Source: an uncultured Roseburia sp. (GTDB lineage: Bacteria > Bacillota > Clostridia > Lachnospirales > Lachnospiraceae). Taken from it: 64,000 nt of DNA. Every line of letters starts with the position of its first letter. Position 1 is the stretch's first letter. Under the pieces are notes generated by a model. That model searched no databases and was not told the DNA's origin. It was given only the letters and a program-made list of their open reading frames with translations. The translations under genes were made by a program, and so were the position numbers. Shown in pieces: positions 1-9,176 of the stretch. The stretch lies in assembly GCA_947647505.1 (NCBI GenBank), contig CANSKO010000001.1:62001-126000 (forward strand), written 5' to 3'.

Positions 1-756
1 TTTGAATATTTTATATTGATTTTGGTACGCATATCCTGTTTTGTTTACATTGCTCCCTTTTTTGGAATGCAGAACACGCCGGGAAGGGTAAAAGTTGGTT
101 TGTCTTTTTTTGTTTCCCTGCTTTTGTTTCAACTGGTTCCAAAAGAGAGTCTTGGATATACGGGGATAGTAGGATATTCCATTATCGTTCTAAAAGAAGG
201 AATTACAGGATTGCTCATTGGATTTGCAGCAAACATTTGTAATTCCATTATTTTATTAGCCGGAAATATCATTGATATCAACATTGGATTTTCCATGGCT
301 ACGGAATATAATCCGCAGATGCAGACGCAGGCAAGCGTTACCGGCAATTTTTACAGCTATGTGGTTATGCTCCTTTTGATGATAACCAATATGCATCATT
401 ATATATTGCGGGCAGTAGCGGATTCGTATCAGCTGATACCGGTAAACGGGCAGGCATTTCAATGGGACCATCTGATGCAGGGCATGCTGACGTATCTGAT
501 TAACATGTTCGTCATAGCGTTTCGCATTGTGCTTCCTGTGTTTGCCTGTATTATGATTTTAAACTGTATTCTTGGCATTATGGCCAAAGTGTCGCCGCAG
601 ATGAATATGTTTGCAATTGGCATGCAGTTAAAGGTGCTTGTAGGGCTGACAATTATGTTTTTGACGATTAGTCTGTTTCTCAATGTGTCAGATTTTATTT
701 TTGATGAAATGAAGCGGACAATTGTATCTATGATAAAAGGGATGTATGCAAGTTGA
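1..756 (+). CDS. fliR: Flagellar export gate protein FliR (5' end outside window)
   Basis: Integral membrane subunit of the flagellar type III export gate, which with FliP and FliQ forms the pore through which rod, hook and filament proteins pass. The reading frame is open from base 1, so roughly a dozen N-terminal codons are probably missing; 251 residues are visible against about 260 in the family. Several hydrophobic helices, the early motif LVRISCFVYIAPFFG and the NP(Q)MQ region near residue 100 are typical of FliR. It overlaps flhB by 4 bases (TTGA), indicating translational coupling. Family assignment is firm from sequence character and from the flhB-flhA genes that follow. Confidence 0.95.
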   Translation, partial: FEYFILILVRISCFVYIAPFFGMQNTPGRVKVGLSFFVSLLLFQLVPKESLGYTGIVGYSIIVLKEGITGLLIGFAANICNSIILLAGNIIDINIGFSMATEYNPQMQTQASVTGNFYSYVVMLLLMITNMHHYILRAVADSYQLIPVNGQAFQWDHLMQGMLTYLINMFVIAFRIVLPVFACIMILNCILGIMAKVSPQMNMFAIGMQLKVLVGLTIMFLTISLFLNVSDFIFDEMKRTIVSMIKGMYAS

Positions 757-1880
757 CAGAATGGAATCATACAGGGCTTTCCTATCAGCTTCAATGGTTT
801 GCGAAAGATGGGCCTGGTGGGGAAAAGACAGAAGAGCCGACGGCGAAAAAACTGCAAGATGCCAGAAAAGACGGCAAGGTGGCAAAAAGCAAGGAATTGA
901 GCAGCGCATTTGATCTGATCGTCCTGTTTTTGCTGCTGAAGGTTTTTGTATCTTACGTATATGACGGGTTTTTGAACGTCTTTACATATACCTGGGGAAA
1001 GATACCCGAATTTGTAAAAAGCGGTGCAAGAGAGATGAGCGGTCAGGGTACGGCGGCCTTGCTGCAGGTTGCATTGCAGGAAATTTTAATGCTTCTGCTG
1101 CCATTTTTCGTTGCGGGCGTGCTTGTGGCGATTGTCATCAATATTTTTCAGGTCGGCTGGAAAGTTACGACGAAGCCGATGAAGCCAAAACTGGATAAAT
1201 TCAATCCAATCAATGGATTCAAACGGATCTGTTCAAAGGATTCTCTGTTTGAGCTTTTAAAATCATTTGTAAAAATATTTGTCATTATCTATATAGCGTA
1301 CACTTCCATCAGTAAAAATGCGGATGAATTGTTCTTTTTGTATGACATTCCGCTGATGCAGGCGATTATTCTCTGCGGACAGGTGATTATTGACGCCGGG
1401 CTGAAAATAGGTCTGGTATATCTGCTTGTCGGAATTGGCGATTATATCTATCAGAAGCATAAATTTCATGAAGAAATGAAGATGACGAAGCAGGAAGTCA
1501 AAGATGAATATAAGAATACGGAAGGAAATCCTGAAATCAAAGGAAAGCAGCGTCAAAGGATGCAGGAAGCGTCCAGAAGGCGTATGATGCAGGATGTTCC
1601 GAAGGCAGACGTCATCATTACGAACCCGACGCACATTTCCGTTGCGCTGCAGTACGATGCGGGTGCAGCCAAAGCGCCCGTTGTGTTGGCAAAGGGAGAA
1701 GATTATCTGGCGCTGAAAATTCGTGAAGTGGCAAAAGAGCATCAGATAGAACTTGTAGAAAACAAACCGCTGGCGCGTATGCTTTACGCCAACGTGGATA
1801 TCGGACAGGAAATTCCGCCGGAGCTGTATCAGGCGGTGGCGGAAGTTCTGGCGATGGTATATAATCTTAAGAACAGTTAG
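753..1880 (+). CDS. flhB: Flagellar export switch protein FlhB
   Basis: Membrane component of the flagellar type III export apparatus that switches substrate specificity from rod/hook to filament proteins. The 375 residues show the usual N-terminal Glu-Lys-Thr-Glu-x-Pro-Thr segment, about four membrane helices between residues 30 and 215, and a cytoplasmic tail with the self-cleavage motif NPTH at residues 291-294 (cleavage between Asn291 and Pro292 in the family). The start is TTG at 753, overlapping the fliR stop; no in-frame ATG lies before the conserved N-terminus, and an AAAGGGA ribosome-binding site sits just upstream. The separate ylqH-like gene at 18514 resembles this protein's tail. 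Confidence 0.96.
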   Translation: MTEWNHTGLSYQLQWFAKDGPGGEKTEEPTAKKLQDARKDGKVAKSKELSSAFDLIVLFLLLKVFVSYVYDGFLNVFTYTWGKIPEFVKSGAREMSGQGTAALLQVALQEILMLLLPFFVAGVLVAIVINIFQVGWKVTTKPMKPKLDKFNPINGFKRICSKDSLFELLKSFVKIFVIIYIAYTSISKNADELFFLYDIPLMQAIILCGQVIIDAGLKIGLVYLLVGIGDYIYQKHKFHEEMKMTKQEVKDEYKNTEGNPEIKGKQRQRMQEASRRRMMQDVPKADVIITNPTHISVALQYDAGAAKAPVVLAKGEDYLALKIREVAKEHQIELVENKPLARMLYANVDIGQEIPPELYQAVAEVLAMVYNLKNS

Positions 1881-1894
1881 AAGGAGGACTTGAA

Positions 1895-3928
1895 ATGAAA
1901 AAAGCAGATGTCGGTGTGGCATTGTATTTGCTTGCAGCAGTTATCTTTTTCATTGTGCCGATTCCTCCTGCATTTTTGAGCGCTATGCAGGCGGTCAATA
2001 TTGCGCTTGGCCTGGTGATTATGTTCCGGGCTTTGTTTACAAAAGAAGTGCTTGATATGTCGTTTTTTCCGACGCTGCTTTTGTTTACCACGATTTTTCG
2101 AATCTCGCTGAACGTTTCCTCCACGCGTGATATCTTGACGATTGGCGACGCGGGAAATGTAGTCGCGACATTTGGCTCGTTTGTGGGCGGCAATGATTTG
2201 ATTATCGGCGCGATTGTATTTGTTGTTCTGATTATCATTCAGTTTGTGGTAATCAACAAAGGTTCGGAGCGTGTTGCGGAAGTAACGGCAAGGTTTACGC
2301 TGGATGCGATGCCTGGAAAGCAGATGGCGATTGACGCTGATTTGAATACAGGCATTATTACAGAAAAAGAGGCGAAGGAACGTCGTGAAAAGATACAGTC
2401 GGAATCCAGCTTTTTTGGAAACATGGATGGTGCGACGAAGTATGTCAAGGGAGACGCGACGGCGGGTTTATTGATTACGTTTATCAATTTAATCGGCGGA
2501 ACGGCCATGGGCATGATCCGGGAAGGGCTTGAATTTGGCGAAGCCATTGATAAATTCGGCGTTTTGACGATTGGAGACGGACTTTGCAGCCAGATTCCCT
2601 CTCTTTTGATTTCACTTGCAACCGGTATTTTGGTCACGAAGGCTTCCAATGAAGCGGATTTTGGAGCGGTTCTCGTCAGACAGCTGTTTGGCGTGCCTAA
2701 AGTGCTCTATATCGTTGGCGCCACAATGTGCTTTCTGGGCGTTGCGACGCCGTTTGAGTGGTATGTGTTTGTGGGGCTTGGCGCGGCGTTTATTCTGGCT
2801 GGCTCCAGCATAGCCAGAAGCATCGGCATTGAGGAGATCGAAGAAGAGGTCGGCATGGAAGAGACGGAAGCGGAAGAAATCCGAAAGCCGGAAAATGTCG
2901 TTTCGCTCTTGCAGGTGGACCCGATTGAACTTGAGTTTGGTTACGGAATCATACCGCTTGCAGACGTGAACCAGGGCGGAGATCTTTTAGACCGCGTTGT
3001 GATGATCCGGCGGCAGATTGCGCTGGAGCTTGGAACGGTCGTTCCGATTATCCGTCTGCGCGACAATATCCAGCTGAATCCGAATCAGTATATTATTAAA
3101 ATTAAGGGGATACAGATTACAGAAGGAGAAATTCTTTTCGACCATTATATGGCGATGAATCCGGGGTATGTGGAAGAGGAAATTACGGGCATACCGACGT
3201 TTGAGCCGTCGTTCCACCTTCCGGCAATCTGGATTACGGAAGGACAGAGAGAGCGTGCGGAAAGCCTGGGCTACACGGTAGTGGATCCGCCGTCTATTAT
3301 TGCAACGCACCTGACGGAAGTGGTCAGACAGCATATCGACGAGCTTTTGACAAGACAGGACGTGCAAAATCTGGTCAACAATCTCAAAGAGAGCAATCCC
3401 GTTCTGGTCGAGGAGCTTGTGCCAAAGCTTCTTGGGCTTGGCGAAGTGCAGAAGGTGCTTCAGAACCTGCTGCGTGAAGGCATATCCATCCGGGATTTGC
3501 TTTCCATATTTGAAACGCTGGCGGATCACGCCACGACGACAAGGGATACGGATGTATTGACGGAATACGTCAGACAGAATTTAAAACGCGCGATTTCCGG
3601 CAAATATTTTGCGCCGAATGAAGTGACGAGCGTGATTACGCTGGACCCCAGGACGGAACAGGATATCATGTCTTCGATCAAGCAGACGGAGCAGGGCGCA
3701 TATCTGACGCTGGATCCGGAACGGACGAAGGCGATCGTCGCTTCGGTTGAGGCGGAAGTGGCAAAGCTTGAGAATTTGGGCAAAAATGCGATTGTGATCA
3801 CGTCTCCCATTGTAAGGATGTATTTTAAGAAGCTTACGGCGGATTATTTCAGAGATTTGATCGTAGTTTCCTACAATGAGGTGGAGTCAAATGTTGAATT
3901 GCAGTCAGTTGGGATGGTGACAGGTTAA
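1895..3928 (+). CDS. flhA: Flagellar export gate protein FlhA
   Basis: Largest export-gate subunit; its membrane domain takes part in proton-driven export and its cytoplasmic domain docks chaperone-substrate complexes. The 677 residues match the family length. The N-terminal half (to about residue 310) is strongly hydrophobic with roughly eight helices and includes the conserved loop AEVTARFTLDAMPGKQMAID; the C-terminal half is soluble. Start ATG follows an AGAAGGAGGAC site 14 bases after flhB. The last base overlaps the flhF start codon (TTAATG), so the two are translationally coupled. Confidence 0.97.
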   Translation: MKKADVGVALYLLAAVIFFIVPIPPAFLSAMQAVNIALGLVIMFRALFTKEVLDMSFFPTLLLFTTIFRISLNVSSTRDILTIGDAGNVVATFGSFVGGNDLIIGAIVFVVLIIIQFVVINKGSERVAEVTARFTLDAMPGKQMAIDADLNTGIITEKEAKERREKIQSESSFFGNMDGATKYVKGDATAGLLITFINLIGGTAMGMIREGLEFGEAIDKFGVLTIGDGLCSQIPSLLISLATGILVTKASNEADFGAVLVRQLFGVPKVLYIVGATMCFLGVATPFEWYVFVGLGAAFILAGSSIARSIGIEEIEEEVGMEETEAEEIRKPENVVSLLQVDPIELEFGYGIIPLADVNQGGDLLDRVVMIRRQIALELGTVVPIIRLRDNIQLNPNQYIIKIKGIQITEGEILFDHYMAMNPGYVEEEITGIPTFEPSFHLPAIWITEGQRERAESLGYTVVDPPSIIATHLTEVVRQHIDELLTRQDVQNLVNNLKESNPVLVEELVPKLLGLGEVQKVLQNLLREGISIRDLLSIFETLADHATTTRDTDVLTEYVRQNLKRAISGKYFAPNEVTSVITLDPRTEQDIMSSIKQTEQGAYLTLDPERTKAIVASVEAEVAKLENLGKNAIVITSPIVRMYFKKLTADYFRDLIVVSYNEVESNVELQSVGMVTG

Positions 3929-5205
3929 TGACAATCAAGAAATTTCAGGGAAGGTCAAAGGAAGAAGCGACGGAAAAGGCAAAGGCGGAGCTTGGAGCAG
4001 ACGCCGTTGTCATGAATATAAAAGAGATTAAGCCGAAAGGACTGTTCAAATCATTTAAGCGTTCCCTGTTTGAAGTGACGGCAGCGGTGGAAGAGAGTGA
4101 AAAGCAGGTGAATTCGACGGTGGCATTGAAGAATATGCAGAAAATGCATGAAACAATCAATATGACGGCGGATGAGCCGATTCAGATTCCGCCCGTTTCC
4201 AGCGATGCGATTGATCAGAGCAAGGCGGAGCAGAGCGCGATTGAGTTTTTAAAGCGCAATGCAGGGCTTCTGAAAAAAGAAGATGTCGGAGAGCGGGAGC
4301 GCATTGAAGAGAAGCTGGAAAGCCTGCAGAGCATACTCGAAAAGCAGCTTGTCCCAGAAAAAAAGGAAGAGGAAGAAGAAGAGACGGCAAAGCCGGAGGG
4401 CAGAAAGAATGAGAATCTTCCGTTTATCAAAGTGCTCTATGAAACGCTGATTATGAACGAAGTCAACGAAAAATACGTCAATCAGGTGATTGACGAGCTG
4501 GAAAAAGTGAATTGGAACGGAAGCAGCGTAGATGCAATCCTTTCCAACGTGTATCAGAAGATGATTTTGAAATTTGGACAGCCGCATGCGATTGATTTAT
4601 CCGGCAAAAAGCCGAAAGTCGTATTTTTCGTGGGACCTACCGGCGTTGGCAAGACGACTACGCTGGCCAAGATTGCTTCCAGACTGAAGGTGGAGCAGGG
4701 AAAGAAGGTTGCCTTTCTGACGGCGGATACATATCGGATTGCCGCTGCGGAACAGCTTCGCATCTACGCCAATATTTTGGATACGCCTCTTGTCATTATA
4801 TATTCTGCCGATGAGCTGAATCAGGGCATTGAACAGATGGAAAATTTTGACGTCATACTGGTGGATACGGCCGGATTTTCTCATAAGTGCCTGGATCAGA
4901 AAGAGGATATGAAAAAGCTGGTGCAGGGCATGGACAAAAAGTATGAAAGCGAAGTGTACCTTGTTTTAAGCGCTACGACAAAATACAAGGATTTAATGGA
5001 AATAGCGGATGTTTATAAAGAAATTTCCGATTATAAACTGATATTTACAAAATTAGATGAAACGACGACGTATGGGAACATCTTAAATATCAAATTATAT
5101 TCGCAGGCGGATGTTTCCTATATCACAAATGGACAAAATGTGCCGGATGACATTGAAATCTTCAATTCTCAGAAGATGGTCAAGCGGTTGCTTGGAGGAA
5201 GTTAG
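3928..5205 (+). CDS. flhF: Flagellar biosynthesis GTPase FlhF
   Basis: SRP-family GTPase that sets the position and/or number of flagella, working with FlhG. The sequence has the short FlhF N-terminus (MTIKKF, then ATEKAKAELGADAVV), a variable middle with a run of glutamates around residues 150-156, and the NG GTPase domain with P-loop GPTGVGKT at residues 236-243, the DTYRIAAAEQL motif and the DTAG motif. The length of 425 residues is ordinary for Clostridia. It overlaps flhA by one base and is followed after 3 bases by flhG. Confidence 0.96.
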   Translation: MTIKKFQGRSKEEATEKAKAELGADAVVMNIKEIKPKGLFKSFKRSLFEVTAAVEESEKQVNSTVALKNMQKMHETINMTADEPIQIPPVSSDAIDQSKAEQSAIEFLKRNAGLLKKEDVGERERIEEKLESLQSILEKQLVPEKKEEEEEETAKPEGRKNENLPFIKVLYETLIMNEVNEKYVNQVIDELEKVNWNGSSVDAILSNVYQKMILKFGQPHAIDLSGKKPKVVFFVGPTGVGKTTTLAKIASRLKVEQGKKVAFLTADTYRIAAAEQLRIYANILDTPLVIIYSADELNQGIEQMENFDVILVDTAGFSHKCLDQKEDMKKLVQGMDKKYESEVYLVLSATTKYKDLMEIADVYKEISDYKLIFTKLDETTTYGNILNIKLYSQADVSYITNGQNVPDDIEIFNSQKMVKRLLGGS

Positions 5206-5208
5206 CCT

Positions 5209-6093
5209 ATGGATCAGGCAGAACGGCTTAGAAACGTAATTAAGCTAAAAAGCAGGGAAGCTCAGCCTAATGGCGCAAGAGTCCTTACCGTTACGAGCGG
5301 AAAGGGCGGCGTAGGAAAGTCGAATGTCGCAGTCAATATGGCAGTGTGGCTCAGAAAGATGCATAAGCGGGTAATTATTTTTGACGCGGATCTGGGTCTT
5401 GCGAATGTGGAGGTAATGTTTGGTTCCGTTCCACAATATAATTTAAGCGATCTGATCTATCGTGGAAGGAGCATGCGGGAAATTATTACCTACGGCCCCA
5501 TGGGGATCGGATTTGTATCCGGGGGGCTTGGAACGGCTGGATTGAACAATCTCTCAAAGGATCAGATCATGTATCTGGTGCACAGTCTGGCAGAATTGAA
5601 TGAAATGGCAGATGTGATTATTGTAGATACAGGCGCTGGCATTTCCGACAGCGTGTTAGAATTTGTTATGGCAAGTCCGGAGGCGCTTATGGTCTGCACG
5701 CCGGAGCCAAGTTCTTTGACAGACGCTTATTCGCTCTTAAAAGCGTTGTATCGAAACCCCGTATTTTCGCCTGACAAGACGAAAATCAATGTGGTTGCGA
5801 ATAAAGTGAACAGCAAAGAGGAGGGAGAGGCCGTCTTTTCGAAACTGGACACGGTCGTGCGCCAGTTTTTGAAGGGTGATATCCATTTTCTGGGCATGAT
5901 ACCGCAGGATCTGGAAATGGAGAAAGCCGTTCGGGGACAGAAAATCATATCGATTGAGAAAGCAAATGCGGCGTCTTCGAGGGCGTTTCAGGTGCTTGCC
6001 CGCAATTATATGGAGCATGGGCACGAAGAAGCCGTTATACACAAAGGCATCACGCAGCTGATTATAAATTTTATTACAAGAATCGGCAGTTGA
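5209..6093 (+). CDS. flhG: MinD/ParA-like ATPase FlhG (YlxH)
   Basis: Membrane-associated ATPase that stimulates FlhF GTPase and controls flagellar number and pattern. The deviant Walker A motif GKGGVGKS is at residues 31-38, with the following NVAVNMA helix, a FDADLGLANVEV Walker A' region and an IIVDTGAGISDSVL Walker B region. The N-terminus MDQAERLRNVIKLKS resembles the FlhF-activating helix of B. subtilis FlhG. ATG at 5209 follows a TTGGAGGAAG site overlapping the end of flhF. In B. subtilis the next gene is cheB; here the next gene is a cheA homologue after 65 bases. Confidence 0.95.
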   Translation: MDQAERLRNVIKLKSREAQPNGARVLTVTSGKGGVGKSNVAVNMAVWLRKMHKRVIIFDADLGLANVEVMFGSVPQYNLSDLIYRGRSMREIITYGPMGIGFVSGGLGTAGLNNLSKDQIMYLVHSLAELNEMADVIIVDTGAGISDSVLEFVMASPEALMVCTPEPSSLTDAYSLLKALYRNPVFSPDKTKINVVANKVNSKEEGEAVFSKLDTVVRQFLKGDIHFLGMIPQDLEMEKAVRGQKIISIEKANAASSRAFQVLARNYMEHGHEEAVIHKGITQLIINFITRIGS

Positions 6094-6096
6094 GCG

Positions 6097-6125
6097 CTGA
6101 TAAAAAAGAGAATATGTGCTATAAT
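6097..6125 (+). promoter_or_regulatory. Possible internal sigma-A promoter ahead of cheA
   Basis: CTGATA and TATAAT are separated by 17 bases in the 65-base gap between flhG and cheA. The -10 is perfect, the -35 weak. It could give extra transcription of the che-fliA end of the operon. Confidence 0.45.
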
Positions 6126-6158
6126 TAATCTGAAACAAAAGAGCGGGGGCATGGTAGA

Positions 6159-8051
6159 ATGGATGCAGGCCGGTACGTAAAGATCTTTATAGACGAAGCG
6201 AATGGACATTTAAGGAATCTTGGCGAATGCATTGGAAATCTGGAACAGGAACCCGGCAGGGCAGACAGCATCGATGAAATGGTTCATACCGTGCATTCTT
6301 TTGGCGGTATGGCGCAGATGATGGGGTTTTGGCGCATGCAGCGCCTGGCGCGCGGGATGGAAGCGCTGATCCTGGAAGTGCAAAGTCAGAAGTCCGTCGT
6401 TACCGGCAGAATGATAGATGTGTTTTCCGCGTGTCTGGATGCATTGGAGCGATATCTGGAGCAGATAAAAAAGACGCAGGGAGAAGGGACGGAAACGCAT
6501 GAGGCTCTTTTGAAGGAGCTGAAAAGCTGTAAGGCGCAAAAGAAGGAGCCGGATCCTGGCGCGAAAGAGAAGAGGAAATCGCTTCCGACGATCGCGCGCA
6601 TGGACAGGAAGTTTCTGGAAATTGCCTGTTTGGAACAGGAGAAGGAAGCGTTGCGCGACGCCGTGCGCAAAGAGCGTCATATTTATGGTTTTACCGTGTC
6701 GATTTCGCCGGACTGTCTTTTGAAAGAAGCGAGGGCGTCTCTCGTATTAAAAGCGGCGGAAGCGTTTGGCAGCATTCCGGTTTGCCGTACGATGCGGGAT
6801 GAAGGCGGCGGCCAGACGATGCAGTCTGCCATCTCGTTTTTTCTGATTTCAGAGGAGCCGCTTCCAAAGGTTGTTTCCGCAGTGAAAGCAGTTTCTGAGA
6901 TTCAGGTGGAAGCTGCGGAAGAAGTAAAGCCGGATGACATACTGAAACAGGGAAACGGCGTAAAAGAGCCGGAGGCCTGGACAGAGCGTGCGGCGTCTGA
7001 AAAGATTCGAACAGGCTGCACCGTTCGTGTAGATGGAAAGAAGCTGGATGATCTGATGCAGCAGGTCAGCGAGCTGATGATGATAAAAGACAGCATGGTA
7101 TCGATGTATGCATCGAAGGAGGATGGGAAAGGACAGATTGCATATGCACAGATCGAGTATCTGGAGAGCGTTACGGCAAATCTGCTGAAATCCGTTATGC
7201 AGGTTCGTATGGTGCCAATGGAGCGCGTGGTGAATCGCTTTCCCCGTATGATCCGTGATTTTGCCAGAAAACTGCACAAACATATGGAGCTGTACATCAG
7301 CGGCATGGACACAACGCTTGATCGTACGGTGGCGGATCAGATGGAGCGACCCATCTGGCATCTTCTGGAATATCTGGCAGAGCATGGAATTGAAAGCGAA
7401 TTTGACAGAAGGGCGCAGGGAAAGCCGCGCAAAGGCGCGATTTATCTGAATATATATGCGGAAGCGGACAGCGTAATTTTAGATATGCATGACGACGGCA
7501 ATGGAATGGCTTTTGCAGAGGAGAATAAAAGCGCGGTATGCGGCGCAGCGTTAAAAGGCGCATATGCCGCGGTGGAAGCGGTGGGCGGAGAAATTCGAAC
7601 CTGCTCCGCACCGGGAAAAAGCTCCGGTTTTATTGTCAGACTGCCGCTTGCGCTTGCCGTTGTAAAAGCGCTTGTGGCGCTGGTCCGTCAGGAGAGATAT
7701 GCGGTCGCGCTTGGAATGGTTCAGAGGGCGGAAGAGTTTTCGCCGGAAGATGTGCACTGCAAAGAGGATAAGGAATGGATTTGTCTGCATGATATGGAAA
7801 TCCCTCTGATTCGTCTGGATCGGGTTTTGGATATGGAGCCGTCTGAACAGAAAGGGAAGACGCAGACGGCGATTATTGTAAAGAAAGGGGAACGATATGC
7901 CGGACTGGTCGTGGACCGGCTGGTGGGACAGCAGGAAATTGTCGTTAAGCCGCTTGGTCCGTTTCTTCAGTCAGAGCCGATGATTCACGGCGCGGCAGTG
8001 CTTGGAAATGGCAGTCTGGCGTTGATTCTGGACGTCAATGCGCTGCTGTAA
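6159..8051 (+). CDS. cheA: CheA-family chemotaxis protein with degenerate kinase domain
   Basis: By order and domains this is CheA: Hpt-like domain (about 1-105), P2-like linker region (about 160-260), dimerisation helices (about 285-350), an ATPase-like domain (about 350-500) and a CheW-like tail (about 500-630). Key positions are altered. In the Hpt motif the histidine is kept (His46) and the glutamate (Glu68) too, but the usual Lys is Gly49 and the second His is Arg65. In the ATPase domain the N-box asparagine position is Tyr405 (HLLEYLAEHG). The DDGNG box at 445-449 remains, but roughly 30 residues that normally carry the ATP lid and the GxGVGMD box are absent before the RLPLAL strand. 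The kinase is therefore probably inactive, while receptor coupling through the tail may persist. The frame is intact and codon use is like its neighbours, so it does not look like a decaying pseudogene. Start ATG 6159 follows a GAGCGGGGG site. Confidence 0.85.
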   Translation: MDAGRYVKIFIDEANGHLRNLGECIGNLEQEPGRADSIDEMVHTVHSFGGMAQMMGFWRMQRLARGMEALILEVQSQKSVVTGRMIDVFSACLDALERYLEQIKKTQGEGTETHEALLKELKSCKAQKKEPDPGAKEKRKSLPTIARMDRKFLEIACLEQEKEALRDAVRKERHIYGFTVSISPDCLLKEARASLVLKAAEAFGSIPVCRTMRDEGGGQTMQSAISFFLISEEPLPKVVSAVKAVSEIQVEAAEEVKPDDILKQGNGVKEPEAWTERAASEKIRTGCTVRVDGKKLDDLMQQVSELMMIKDSMVSMYASKEDGKGQIAYAQIEYLESVTANLLKSVMQVRMVPMERVVNRFPRMIRDFARKLHKHMELYISGMDTTLDRTVADQMERPIWHLLEYLAEHGIESEFDRRAQGKPRKGAIYLNIYAEADSVILDMHDDGNGMAFAEENKSAVCGAALKGAYAAVEAVGGEIRTCSAPGKSSGFIVRLPLALAVVKALVALVRQERYAVALGMVQRAEEFSPEDVHCKEDKEWICLHDMEIPLIRLDRVLDMEPSEQKGKTQTAIIVKKGERYAGLVVDRLVGQQEIVVKPLGPFLQSEPMIHGAAVLGNGSLALILDVNALL

Positions 8052-8064
8052 GGAGGTGTTTGGG

Positions 8065-8523
8065 ATGGAACATGCGCTTTTTACTGCAAATGCAGCGCCA
8101 GGACAATATTTACTGATGAAAATCGCAAACAAACACTATGGCATTGCCGTAAGCTGCGTGGACAATGTCATCCGGGCGCCGGAGATCGTAAGAGTGCCGA
8201 AGGCGCAGCGCTGTTTTCGGGGAATTATCCATTTGCGGGGCGATATCATAGCGGTTATGAGTCTGCGCCGGAAGATGAAATTTGCAGAAGACGCGTTTAC
8301 GGATGCAACCCGAATCGTCATACTTGCGTTTCCGGAACGTGGAAAGGTCGGCATGCTTGTAGATGAGGTAAAGGAAATCGTTACGTTTGCGGAAGAAGAG
8401 ATTGAACGGGAGATCAGAACGGACGGAAGCGACGGAGCCCGTTTTATTTCCGGAATTGGAAGGCGTCGGGAAGAATCGGTTTTTTTGTTTGATCCGGATG
8501 CAATTTTTGAAGAATTGGAATAA
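8065..8523 (+). CDS. cheW: Chemotaxis coupling protein CheW
   Basis: Adaptor that links chemoreceptors to CheA. The 152-residue protein is a single CheW fold: YLLMKIANKHYGIAV strand, IIHLRGDIIAVMSLRRKM (the conserved LRGxIxPVxxLR pattern) and VGMLVDEVKEIV. The start chosen is ATG 8065 because AAGGAGGTG lies 7 bases upstream; an upstream in-frame codon at 8038 is inside cheA. It follows cheA by 13 bases and precedes cheC, as in B. subtilis. No missing core element is seen, in contrast to its CheA partner. Confidence 0.93.
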   Translation: MEHALFTANAAPGQYLLMKIANKHYGIAVSCVDNVIRAPEIVRVPKAQRCFRGIIHLRGDIIAVMSLRRKMKFAEDAFTDATRIVILAFPERGKVGMLVDEVKEIVTFAEEEIEREIRTDGSDGARFISGIGRRREESVFLFDPDAIFEELE

Positions 8524-8544
8524 GATAAGACAGGGAGGTAGCGT

Positions 8545-9165
8545 ATGGGAAGACTGACATTGGAAGAAGTCAACAATGCCTATGTTGACGTATTAAAGGA
8601 AATCGGAAATGTTGGGGCAGGAAATGCAACGACGGCAATCGCTTCCATGCTTGGAATACGAATTGATATGAGCGTGCCCAAGGTGGCGTTATTGGAAGTG
8701 TCGGATCTGGGATCGGCAATCTGTCCGGAGGAAGAGATTATCGTAGGCATTTTTCTGGAAGTGCAGACGGACATTGACGGCAGCATGATGTTTTTGATGA
8801 AGATGGACTCCGCGCAGTTTCTCGTCAATAAGCTGCTTGGAAAAGATACATACAGCCAGAATGCGTTTGATGAAATGGATTTATCGGCTTTGAAGGAGAT
8901 TGGGAATATCATTGCGGCTTCTTATCTGAACGCGCTTTCTTCTATGACGAATCTTACAATTACGCCGTCCATTCCGCATATTGCGGTGGATATGGCGGCT
9001 TCTATATTGAGCGTTCCCGCTATCCAGTTTGGGCAGTTTGGCGATCATGCGCTGTTAATCAAAACGGAGTTTGGGGACGACGTTATGATTAATGGATTTT
9101 TCATCCTGATGCCGGAAGAAGATTCCTATGAAAAAATACTGAAAGCGCTTGGTCTTTCATTATAA
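8545..9165 (+). CDS. cheC: CheY-P phosphatase CheC
   Basis: Phosphatase that dephosphorylates CheY-P and forms a feedback complex with CheD. The 206-residue protein has both catalytic-type motifs ExxN of class I CheC: Glu19/Asn22 (EIGNVGAGNA) and Glu118/Asn121 (EIGNIIAASY). Start ATG 8545 has GGGAGGTAGC upstream. It is followed after 11 bases by cheD. Intact CheC and CheD argue that CheY phosphorylation still occurs in this organism, even though the local CheA looks inactive. Confidence 0.95.
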   Translation: MGRLTLEEVNNAYVDVLKEIGNVGAGNATTAIASMLGIRIDMSVPKVALLEVSDLGSAICPEEEIIVGIFLEVQTDIDGSMMFLMKMDSAQFLVNKLLGKDTYSQNAFDEMDLSALKEIGNIIAASYLNALSSMTNLTITPSIPHIAVDMAASILSVPAIQFGQFGDHALLIKTEFGDDVMINGFFILMPEEDSYEKILKALGLSL

Positions 9166-9176
9166 GGAGAGGAGAA

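Noticed and set aside
1263-1922. 219-codon minus-strand open frame across flhB
   Set aside because: It lies antisense to a certain flhB gene, has no ribosome-binding site and reads as a low-information His/Leu/Arg-rich sequence; it is a shadow of the real gene.
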